In this document: piece by piece, positions 56,408 through 64,000 of the stretch
Position numbering within the stretch: position 1 is the first letter of the stretch
Layout of the letters: each line of letters begins with the position of its first letter
Origin: Myxococcota bacterium
GTDB lineage: Bacteria; Myxococcota_A; UBA796; JAFGLY01
Length of the DNA stretch: 64,000 bases
NCBI GenBank assembly: GCA_024276675.1
Contig: JAJRWT010000056.1
Span: forward strand, 1-64,000
Direction of reading: 5' to 3'
Position numbers and translations under genes: made by a program
Notes under the pieces: model-generated
Databases searched by the model: none
What the model was told of the DNA's origin: nothing
The model's input: the letters and a program-made list of their open reading frames with translations, nothing else

Positions 56408-57715
56408 ATGAGCAGTCACGACAGCACCACGGCAACTTCGAATCTCTTGCGGGGAGCAACCCTGCTGCACCTGGATCCCCCTGGTACAGAAAAAGCGGAT
56501 CTGCGGATCCAACAGGGGCGAATAACTGAAATTGCCCCATCCTTGAAGCCTCTCACCGGTGAATCGGTGGAGGATCTTTCCGGCTCCTGGCTCATGCCCG
56601 GCCTGGTAGTGGGGCACCACCATCTCTACTCCGCCCTGGCCTGCGGAATGCCCCTGCCCTCCTCGCCCCCACCCACCTTTGCCGACATGCTTGCACAGGT
56701 ATGGTGGAAGCTGGATCGTGCGCTGGACGAGGACGCTGTGCAGGTCTCGGCCCTGGTGGGGGGCGTCGGCGCATTGAGGGCGGGAGTTACCACCATCGTG
56801 GATCACCACGCATCTCCCAACTTCATCCAGGGCAGCCTGGAGTGCATCGACGAGGCCCTGGGGCAACTGGGCCTTCGGCGAATCCTCTGCTACGAGGTAA
56901 CGGACAGGGGTGGAGCGGAAAAGGCCAGGCAGGGCATTGAAGCCCACAAGGGGCTCATGGACCGTGACGGAGCGGGCATGATGGCAGTGATGGTGGGTGG
57001 ACACGCCAACTTCACCATGTCTGACGCGACCCTCTCCGCCGCCGCCGCCCTGGCTCGCGATGCGGGGTCGGGACTGCATATACACATGGCCGAGGCCCCG
57101 GACGACAGGCAGACAGTGGGCGAAGAACTGGTGGCGCGCATGGAGAGACTCGGGGCCCTGCTGCCGGGCAGCCTCCTGGCCCACTGCGTCCACCTGGAAC
57201 CGGATGATCTCCGACGAATCGCCGACGCCGGGGCATGGGTCTCCCACCAGCCCAGGAGCAACATGAACAACGCCGTGGGGCACGCTCCCCTGTCCAGCTT
57301 CGGTGAAAACACCATCCTGGGCACCGACGGAATCGGCTCGGACATGCTGGCCGAGCTGCAGGCGGGCTACTTCAGAGCCCAGGAAGCAGGAGATCCCTGG
57401 TTCCCAGACCGCTTTTGCCAGGCCCTCAGTGCGTCGGCCGTCTTTGCAGGCGAAAAACTCGGAGTGGACCTGGGGCACATCCAGAAGGGAGCCCAGGCGG
57501 ACCTGGTGGTCATGGACCCCGTACCCGGCCCTCCCCTGTCCGCCGCAAACCTCCCGGCCGCCCTGGTCTTCCGCTTTTCGTCATCCATGGTGCGACACGT
57601 GATGGTGGCCGGCTCCTGGAGACTGCGCCACGGAATGCCCGTGGGACTGGACGTGGCTGGATTGGACGAGCGAGCCCGCTGGACCGCACTGGATGTCTGG
57701 AGACGCTTCGATTGA
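56408..57715 (+). CDS. ssnA: SsnA-type amidohydrolase
   Basis: SsnA belongs to the cytosine/guanine-deaminase-like amidohydrolases; a purine-deaminase role has been proposed. The 435-residue protein shows LMPGLVVGHHHLYSAL (first metal His pair), VWWKLDRALDEDAV, TTIVDHHASP, GLHIHMAEAPDD, LAHCVHLEPDD and ILGTDGIGSDM (metal Asp), and ends with DLVVMDPVPG. WKLDRAL and DHHASPN are characteristic of SsnA. AGGAG lies 7 nt before the ATG. It is divergent from xdhA, recalling the E. coli xdhD-ygfM-ssnA-ygfK grouping. Its substrate is not proven. Confidence 0.85.
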   Translation: MSSHDSTTATSNLLRGATLLHLDPPGTEKADLRIQQGRITEIAPSLKPLTGESVEDLSGSWLMPGLVVGHHHLYSALACGMPLPSSPPPTFADMLAQVWWKLDRALDEDAVQVSALVGGVGALRAGVTTIVDHHASPNFIQGSLECIDEALGQLGLRRILCYEVTDRGGAEKARQGIEAHKGLMDRDGAGMMAVMVGGHANFTMSDATLSAAAALARDAGSGLHIHMAEAPDDRQTVGEELVARMERLGALLPGSLLAHCVHLEPDDLRRIADAGAWVSHQPRSNMNNAVGHAPLSSFGENTILGTDGIGSDMLAELQAGYFRAQEAGDPWFPDRFCQALSASAVFAGEKLGVDLGHIQKGAQADLVVMDPVPGPPLSAANLPAALVFRFSSSMVRHVMVAGSWRLRHGMPVGLDVAGLDERARWTALDVWRRFD

Positions 57716-57861
57716 ACCCACCGGGAAAACATGAACCGTTTCATCGGCGCCATCCGTGGGCATCCAGCGATCCCAGGCCCGAAACCTGGATCCCGGTGTA
57801 AGTTGCAAGGCCCCCGCCAGGTCCGCAGATCCTTCCAGAACCTCGACAATCAGAGTACCAA

Positions 57862-59124
57862 ATGACACCAGAAACAGAGCATTCCCAGGGTCGGCCACTT
57901 GGCATTCCCACGGAAACACCCTCCTCCCTCCCCGGAATCCTTCCTGTCGGGTCCCAGGTTCCGGGTACCTGGAACGTCCTGCTCCTTTTCGTCCTCTGCC
58001 TCCTGGTCACGTTGTGCTCCCAGGCTGCCCATGCGAGTGATGGAAAGCTCGTGGCCGTCGTGGTGGGCATCGGCACCTACGCCCATCTACCCGAAGAACT
58101 CAGCCTGCACCAAGCCCGGAGCGGTGCTCGCCACCTGGCCAGCATCATGGAAGACCGGGCCGGTTTCGACGAGGTGCACCTGTTGTTGGACGACGTCGCC
58201 ACCAAGAATACCCTGACCTCGCTCCTTTTCGACACCCTCCCTTCCAGGCTGGGTCCGGACGATACCCTGCTGTTCTACTTCACGGGCTACGGCGTTGGCG
58301 GCGACTTCGACGAACCGTACCTGCTCACCTGGGATGTGAACCCTGGCATGCTCCAGGAAACCGCCCTGGGACTGGACGAAATCGCGTCCCACGGAGCCTC
58401 GCTTTCGCGCATCGGCGCCTTCGCCATCATCACAGACGCCACCCACCCCGGGCTACTCAACGGACTCCCCCTCATCGGCCCCGACGCCAAGGACTGGCCC
58501 GAGATGACCGACAACTTCTTCGCTCTTTCCGCCTCTTCCCGGCTGGAGATTCCAGTCCAGGCGGACTTCAGCACCATGCTGGCGGACGCCATGGCAGGCG
58601 CCGCCGACGTGAGTTCGGATGGCCTGATCTCAGCCGGCGAGCTGCATCGCTACCTGCTGGACGAGATGCTGCAATCCACCGGGGACCAGATCCACCCGGC
58701 AGAATCCGGCAACTACGACCTGGGCATGGTCCTGGGCAACGTCCGGACGCCCGCCGGTGAAACCCCATCCCAGCAATCACCCACCTTGAAGGACCTGCAT
58801 CCCCCCACGAGGCACCCGGGCCGAACGAGGCGCATAACGGGCGCATCCTTCCTGGGTGTGGGGGTCGCGCTGGGAGCCACACGGCTGGCCTACTGGCTTC
58901 GCTCACGACAGCTCTACGACTGCGCCTGGGAAGGCGCCCCTCCGCCCGAGGGATTCAGCAGCGCCCAGGAATGCGAGACCAAGTACGTCGATATCTACGA
59001 GAGCCCCATCCATGGGCTCCTGTTGTGGGGAGCCGTGGGCTTCGGGGTCGCGGGGGGAACACTGCTGGTCATTCCCTCCAGCAGAGGAGCCACCGTGGCC
59101 TGGGAAGCACCCGTCCCGTTTTGA
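57862..59124 (+). CDS. Caspase-fold (C14-like) protein lacking both catalytic residues
   Basis: The 420-residue protein has an N-terminal hydrophobic signal/anchor (residues ~38-56). A caspase-like domain (about 62-290) follows, with LVAVVVGIGTYAHLP, HQARSGARHLASIMEDRAGF, DTLLFYFTGYGVGG and IITDATHPGLLN. The catalytic His (normally YFSGHG) is Tyr143 and the catalytic Cys (normally DACHSG) is Thr194, so it should be inactive as a protease. A low-complexity linker (295-325) follows, then two membrane helices (about 327-348 and 385-407). It could act as a scaffold, decoy or sensor in the envelope. It is 146 nt after ssnA on the same strand. Confidence 0.75.
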   Translation: MTPETEHSQGRPLGIPTETPSSLPGILPVGSQVPGTWNVLLLFVLCLLVTLCSQAAHASDGKLVAVVVGIGTYAHLPEELSLHQARSGARHLASIMEDRAGFDEVHLLLDDVATKNTLTSLLFDTLPSRLGPDDTLLFYFTGYGVGGDFDEPYLLTWDVNPGMLQETALGLDEIASHGASLSRIGAFAIITDATHPGLLNGLPLIGPDAKDWPEMTDNFFALSASSRLEIPVQADFSTMLADAMAGAADVSSDGLISAGELHRYLLDEMLQSTGDQIHPAESGNYDLGMVLGNVRTPAGETPSQQSPTLKDLHPPTRHPGRTRRITGASFLGVGVALGATRLAYWLRSRQLYDCAWEGAPPPEGFSSAQECETKYVDIYESPIHGLLLWGAVGFGVAGGTLLVIPSSRGATVAWEAPVPF

Positions 59125-59194
59125 CCGCGTTGCCCCCCCTTGTGGGGAATGGCGCCGCGCATCCTGCTGCCCTGGCAATCCCCCCAACCTGGAC

Positions 59195-61684
59195 TCATGC
59201 CTCAACGAGGGCCGCAGATTCTTCCGGGCTGCGTTCCCGCAGGTGGAGCGCCCCGGAGAAGCACTTGGCTGCGCAGATTCCGCAGCCGATGCAGCGGGAG
59301 GGATCCGTCACCGGTACATGGTCATCGTCGAGAGTGATGGCCATGTATGGGCATCGCGTACAGTTGCCGCAATGCAGGCAGAGATCCGGATCCACCTGGG
59401 ATAGTTTTTTCACGGGACTCAAATCCATGAAGTCGGTGATGGCTCCCGGTTGGGCCCGCCCCACGAGCTGCTCGATACTGCCGATGCCCCGGCTGGCCAT
59501 GAGGTTGCTCAGACCGTTGTGCAGTTCGTCCACGATGCCGTAGCCGTACTTCATGACGATGGTACAGAACTGGACGGTCCCAGCGCCCAGGGCCAGGAAG
59601 TTGGCGGCGGCCCTGTAGTCCATGGGGCCGCCGTTGCCGGAGATCACCAGCCCCATGCCCCCGACTCGGGCCAGGGTGAAGTTGCTGATGGGAGCAACGC
59701 CAGCGCCGCTCATGCCAAGGACCAGGCCTTCTTCCCACCGGGACTTGTCGCCGGGCCTGAAATCCATGACCGGAAAGGTGTTGGCCAGGGTGACGCCCGC
59801 CTTCTTGTGGGGGTAGCGGTCCAGGACCTGCCGGATGGCGGCGACTATCAGCTCCACGGAGGTGACGGCGGCGGTGAGCTTGAAGAGCTTGGGTATGTCC
59901 GGGTTGGAGATCTCCATGATCCAGTCCACGATCATCGCCGTGACGCCGGGGCTCTGGGAGACGATGTCGCCTTCCGTGCCGTCACCGCCCTGGGGACAGG
60001 ACAGGCTGTACTCGATGCCCATGGCTCCCGCTGCTTCCAGTTTGCGGGTGTTGGACTGCCATACGGCCTTGTCGGCCTGCTGGTCGCCGGTGACCGGTCC
60101 GCCGGTGGAGGCGATGGTGAGTCGATCGGGAAACTCCGACACCAGGCGGTGCAATTCGTCGCAAACCCTGTCCAGGGGGTGCCCAGAGACGTTGTCGCAG
60201 TTCCCATAGGTGGAGTCGTCGAAGACGTGCATGTACTGGCCGGGGATGTGAATGGGAAGGCCGTCGAAGGCGGTCTTCATCACGCCGCCGGCCCATCCGG
60301 CTTCGTAGGCTCGGCGCATCTGTTCATAGCCGTCGCTGGGCGGCGCCGCCGAAAGAAGGAAGGGTGAGCGGATCTTTCGCCCGAAGAAGTTCGTCTCCAG
60401 GGAGACGGGCAGTTGCTGGGCTCCGGGAAGAGGCCGGTAGCTCTTGGTGTGGGAGGCGAAGGACGGGCTGCCTCGCCCCTGGAGCATGGCATCCACCTCC
60501 ATGGCGGCGTTCTTGCCCGATGCCGTCGCCTCCACGACGGTTCCGGGACCGCTGCGGGCATCCCCGGCCATGACCACGCGAGGATCATCGAAACCGGAGA
60601 AGGCGCCCCTGGCCCCGATGGCCACTATCACGTGCTGGATGTCGACCCTGTTGGTGATACCTCCGGGAAGTGGCTTCACTGCCGCCGGGTGGAAAGGCTG
60701 GCCCGGAGGCAGCTCCACCCTGGTGATCCGCAGGGACTCGACGCCGACATCTGCCGTTCCGACTATTTCCAGCACGCTGGTCCTGCCGGTGATCTCGACA
60801 CCATGTTCCAGGAGTTCCCTGCGTTCGTCGCCGGTAAGGGGCATCTCGGCGAAACTCTCCAGGCAGATCAGCTCTACGCGTTGGGCCCCACACCTGGCTG
60901 CCGTGACCGCACAATCCACAGCGGTCGCCCCGCCGCCCACCACTGCCACGGCGCCGCTCATGGGATGTGCGGAGGGAGCATCTAGGTAGACCAGACCTTC
61001 CAGTGCCAGGTCCTCGCCAGGAATGCCCAGGCTGATGGGGCGACCCAGGCCAGTCGCCACGATCACCGCGTCGAATTGCTGCTCCAGCAGCAATTCGGGG
61101 GATTCCACCGCGCTGGAACTGTGAAGCCGGATGTTGCCCAGGTCCAGCAGCCACTGGATGTCGGATTCCAGTATGACCCTGGGCAGCCGATGGGCGGGGA
61201 TGAGGTTGCAAGCTCCGCCAGGCCGCTGCCTTGCCTCGAAGATCTCCACGGAATGCCCCAGACGGGCCAACATTGCTGCCGCCCCCAGGCCCGCGGGACC
61301 GGCACCTACGACGGCCACCCGGTGATTCCCGGTTTCCACCGGCTCCAGGGAGGGCAGACCGCCAAGATCCTTGGCCATCTGGACGATGGTAGCCTGGACG
61401 GCGGGTATCTCAACGGAGCCATCCAGGTTCTTGTGGGAACAGGCATCCACGCAGAAACGATCCGGGCACACCATGCCACAGACTCCGCCCATGGGGTTGA
61501 AAGACATGACCTCCAGGGCAGAACGCCGTATATCCGCTGGTTCACCCACTCTGCCAGCCATGATGAAGTCGGCGGGCGAGCAGTGGGCGGGACAGGCATC
61601 GCGACATGGCTTTTCCTCGCAATACTCGCATTTTTCTAGCTGCCGCCGGAGTTGGGCCCTGGAGAGGATACGATTGCGAAACAT
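59195..61684 (-). CDS. Single-chain dihydropyrimidine-dehydrogenase-like flavoprotein (PreT-PreA fusion)
   Basis: Domains lie in the order of animal dihydropyrimidine dehydrogenase. The N-terminal Fe-S helical domain comes first (CEYCEEKPCRDACPAHCSP, CGMVCPDRFCVDAC). Next are FAD (RVAVVGAGPAGLGAAAML) and NADPH (VAVVGGGATAVDCA) domains, then an FMN TIM barrel with the active-site-like cysteine in YSLSCPQGGDG. A C-terminal pair of [4Fe-4S] motifs ends the protein (CLHCGNCTRCP, CIGCGICAAKC). The 829-residue length is less than the ~1020 of animal enzymes; most bacteria use separate PreT and PreA. It may reduce uracil/thymine or a purine-derived substrate. AGGAG lies 6 nt before the ATG. Confidence 0.8.
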   Translation of the reverse strand: MFRNRILSRAQLRRQLEKCEYCEEKPCRDACPAHCSPADFIMAGRVGEPADIRRSALEVMSFNPMGGVCGMVCPDRFCVDACSHKNLDGSVEIPAVQATIVQMAKDLGGLPSLEPVETGNHRVAVVGAGPAGLGAAAMLARLGHSVEIFEARQRPGGACNLIPAHRLPRVILESDIQWLLDLGNIRLHSSSAVESPELLLEQQFDAVIVATGLGRPISLGIPGEDLALEGLVYLDAPSAHPMSGAVAVVGGGATAVDCAVTAARCGAQRVELICLESFAEMPLTGDERRELLEHGVEITGRTSVLEIVGTADVGVESLRITRVELPPGQPFHPAAVKPLPGGITNRVDIQHVIVAIGARGAFSGFDDPRVVMAGDARSGPGTVVEATASGKNAAMEVDAMLQGRGSPSFASHTKSYRPLPGAQQLPVSLETNFFGRKIRSPFLLSAAPPSDGYEQMRRAYEAGWAGGVMKTAFDGLPIHIPGQYMHVFDDSTYGNCDNVSGHPLDRVCDELHRLVSEFPDRLTIASTGGPVTGDQQADKAVWQSNTRKLEAAGAMGIEYSLSCPQGGDGTEGDIVSQSPGVTAMIVDWIMEISNPDIPKLFKLTAAVTSVELIVAAIRQVLDRYPHKKAGVTLANTFPVMDFRPGDKSRWEEGLVLGMSGAGVAPISNFTLARVGGMGLVISGNGGPMDYRAAANFLALGAGTVQFCTIVMKYGYGIVDELHNGLSNLMASRGIGSIEQLVGRAQPGAITDFMDLSPVKKLSQVDPDLCLHCGNCTRCPYMAITLDDDHVPVTDPSRCIGCGICAAKCFSGALHLRERSPEESAALVEA

Positions 61685-61951
61685 TCAGACTCCTGGTTTG
61701 GGGGATTCCGGGCTCATCGTGCTCCCCAAACGGGATCAACGAATATCGACGCCTCGGGATCTGCCATAATAACCCCTCCGGTTCCTCGTTCGAGATCCCG
61801 CCCCACCAGGCACCCGATTCGAAATGCACAAACCCATGGGATCCACTACCATCGAGAACCGCCCGCACACGCCAGATGCTGGGGCTCGTTGCAATGACCC
61901 GCCAATTGTTGTAATCCATCTAAAAGGAGCTACCCGGTCACCAACCAGTAT

Positions 61952-63934
61952 GTGAGCGCAGTATTGACCTGTGTACGGACAGAACCGCGAAACGATCTCC
62001 GCCATCCGGTAGGAAGGGTCTTCTCTCTGCCTCTGCTGTCCCTGGCCCTGTTCTCAAGTGTGATCGCAGCAGTGCCCTCCGCCCCGGCAGCGCCAGTTCC
62101 AGCCGCCCGGTCGCTGCCTTCCCGCCAGGCCGCTTCAGCACCAGCAGATCTGGATCAGATCACCAGCTTCCTGGTGATCGTCACCGATGACCAGCGCTTC
62201 GACACCCTGTGGACCATGCCCAACGTCCAAGAGCGCCTGCAGGCAACCGGGGTCACCTTCTCCAATGTCTTCGCGTCCTCTCCCACCTGCTGCCCCTTCC
62301 GTGCCAGTGCTCTTTCGGGGGGATTCTACGCCCAAAACACCGGAGTTCTCACCAACGACGAGCCCAACGGGCGGGTAGAGCGCTTCTATGACCGAGATAC
62401 CATCGCCACCCGATTGCAACAAGAAGGTTGGTACACGGCCATCGTTGGAAAGTACATGAACGGCTACGAGGACATCGCCCCCTACATCCCGCCGGGTTGG
62501 ACCGATTTCCGGGTAGCTCCAGCCCCTGATAGCTGGACCGACTACCAGGTGGTGGAAGGGCACAGCACTCCCACCTCCCCATCCAAGGGGACCGAGTTCC
62601 AGAGTTCACGCTACATCACGACCTTCGAAGGAGAGTCGGCGCAGCAATTCCTTCACCGGGCTGGCGACGCCCCGTTCTTCATCTGGCTGGCCTTCAACGC
62701 ACCCCACACTCCCCACACACCACTCGCCCACGACGACGACACCTACAAAGACTTCTACTACCGCAACCGCGCCTACAACGAAGTAAACATGGACGACAAG
62801 CCGGACTGGCTCCAGGCACAGCCCCTCATCGACGAAGAAACCGAGGCTGAAGCAGACAATGACAACCAGGACTACCTGGAATGCCTGCTGTCGGTGGATC
62901 GGGCCATCGGCCACCTGTTGGATACCCTGGAGGACCTGGGCCGGGTAAGGGACACCCTGGTGATCTTCACCTCCGACAACGGGAAACACTTCGGGGAGCA
63001 CCGGATCTTCCTGAAGGGCCTCGCCTACGACGAGAGCGCCAGGATCCCGCTGGTTGTCTCCAACCCTTCCCTGGAACCCCGCTTCACCGATTCCCTCGTG
63101 CTGGCGAACCTGGACATTGGGCCCACCATATTCCAGCTTGCGGGAGTGGATCGCCACTCTGACGGGACCAGCCTCGTTCCCATACTGTTGGGCGACTAAG
63201 AGCTGGCTCGTGAATACATCTTCATGCAGAGTTGGGACGACAGCCCCGGACCATGGGCGGCAATAAGGAGCCTGGACTGGAAGTACGTGGAGCTGCTCAC
63301 GGGCGAAAAAGAACTCTACGACATGAAAAACGACCCATTCGAAACCGAAAGCCTCCACGACGACCCAGCCTACACCTCGCTAATGGCATCCCTGTCCGAC
63401 GAAATGGCCCCGATGAAGGGCCTATGCATCGCAACGGCCCAATTGGACGATGCGGTAATGGGAAGGCAATACTTCCGCAGTATCCAGGCCTGGGGGGGGA
63501 CTCCCCCGTACACCTGGACCATCGAAGAAGGCTCGCTGCCTCCGGGACTGGAACTCGACCCCGACGGCATGATCAGCGGCACACCCCGGAGTCCCGGCGA
63601 CCACGAAATCCGACTCCTCGTGGAAGACAGCTCCGTCTCCCCCCTTACGGGCCACTCCATGAGCCACTCCACCACCATTACCATCCATGTCGCCCGTTCG
63701 GCCACCTTCCCGAACGACACCGGGTCCCTGGATCAACAAGCTACCCTGGACTCGTCAGACACGGGACAAGACACCCATTCCGCCCAGCAGGTTCGCACCA
63801 GGTACTGGGGATGCTCCCGAACCGGCGGAGTCTCGACCCTTGCTTTCCTTCTTCCCCTGGGGCTGAACAGGCGGCGTACTCCCATGAACATGAGGACCCG
63901 GGGCGGGATGGAACTACCACCTGGAAAACGGTGA
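61952..63934 (+). pseudogene. Sulfatase-family protein interrupted by an in-frame TAA
   Basis: The full frame would be about 660 residues. A signal peptide (SLPLLSLALFSSVIAA) is followed by a sulfatase domain with FLVIVTDDQRFDTL, the formylglycine site SPTCCPFRASALSG, VGKYMNGYE, TSDNGKHFGEH and LVVSNPSLEP. A TAA at 63197-63199 follows SLVPILLGD. The frame continues in phase as ELAREYIFMQSWDD, KYVELLTGEKELYDMKNDPF and a putative Ig-like domain. It ends in a GCSRTGGV + helix + RRR tail like the thrombospondin protein. The site is C-x-P-F-R instead of the usual C-x-P-S/A-R. The start is unclear (GTG 61952; ATG 61950 meets TGA at once). A recent pseudogene or a sequence error. Confidence 0.8.
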
Positions 63935-63953
63935 CCCGGTACCTGTCCAGGGG

Positions 63954-64000
63954 TCAGTTGGAGCCGGGGAACCAGGAAGCCCAGGCCTCGGGTGGAGCAA
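63954..64000 (-). CDS. Possible 3' end of a gene running off the window
   Basis: The minus strand reads APPEAWASWFPGSN and then TGA (63954-63956). The composition is protein-like, but 14 residues are too few to name a family. Most of the gene would be outside the window. Confidence 0.2.
   Translation of the reverse strand, partial: APPEAWASWFPGSN

Noticed and set aside
59195..61684. Assignment as YgfK (putative selenate reductase subunit)
   Set aside because: The order Fe-S, FAD, NADPH, FMN barrel, 2x[4Fe-4S] is that of dihydropyrimidine dehydrogenase; YgfK is longer and arranged differently as far as I know.

Overview
The window is GC-rich chromosomal DNA with short intergenic gaps, many overlapping start/stop codons and almost no mobile DNA. 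The protein types point to a myxobacterium-like (Myxococcota or former Deltaproteobacteria) Gram-negative. It carries lipoproteins with DTG after the lipobox cysteine, thrombospondin type 3, MopE-type and FG-GAP surface proteins, GCSxTG + membrane helix + Arg tails resembling MYXO-CTERM sorting signals, a VIT/vWA protein, an RND/LolA-like/outer-membrane-barrel set and a caspase-fold protein. The species cannot be named from the sequence alone.

Layout. 1-1064: gene debris (four-helix-bundle and DUF1016 fragments) with short direct repeats. 1065-11370: mostly minus-strand genes (propeller protein, VIT/vWA protein, small membrane protein, glyA, squalene/phytoene synthase, GbsR/MarR-type regulator, Na+/amino-acid symporter) and one plus-strand VOC gene. 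11642-20885: a DUF362 ferredoxin gene broken by one stop codon, a lipoprotein, an M20 peptidase, then a TetR - RND transporter (fused to a LolA-like domain) - outer-membrane barrel operon. 21038-22726: a glycosyltransferase and a lipoprotein. 23133-38691: an uninterrupted purine operon guaB-purA-purM-purL-purQ-purH-purCE-purB-purD-purN-purF. It encodes every step from PRPP to IMP, both steps to AMP and the first step to GMP. 38771-47004: a bacterial cereblon-like (CULT) protein, two large Ca-binding-repeat surface proteins and a TPR protein. 47005-47966: a transposase remnant and a palindromic 51-bp tandem repeat. 47967-52335: mnmA, a tandem-phosphoribosyltransferase protein, a likely envelope protein and a lipoprotein. 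52403-61684: a purine/pyrimidine-catabolism neighbourhood (xdhB, xdhA, ssnA, an inactive caspase homologue, a single-chain dihydropyrimidine-dehydrogenase-like protein). 61952-63934: a sulfatase gene broken by an in-frame stop.

How the genes fit together. De novo purine synthesis, glycine/one-carbon supply (glyA, 6480-7799), a possible PRPP-dependent salvage protein and purine oxidation all lie within about 55 kb. The RND/LolA-like/barrel operon and the squalene-type synthase suggest lipid movement and polyisoprenoid synthesis in the envelope. The secreted repeat proteins, lipoproteins, VIT/vWA protein and sulfatase form a surface/exported set.

Limits. Functions are read from motifs without database searches. 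Start sites rest on ribosome-binding sites seen by eye. Promoter and operator calls are weak. Three in-frame stops in otherwise conserved frames could be real pseudogenes or sequence errors.
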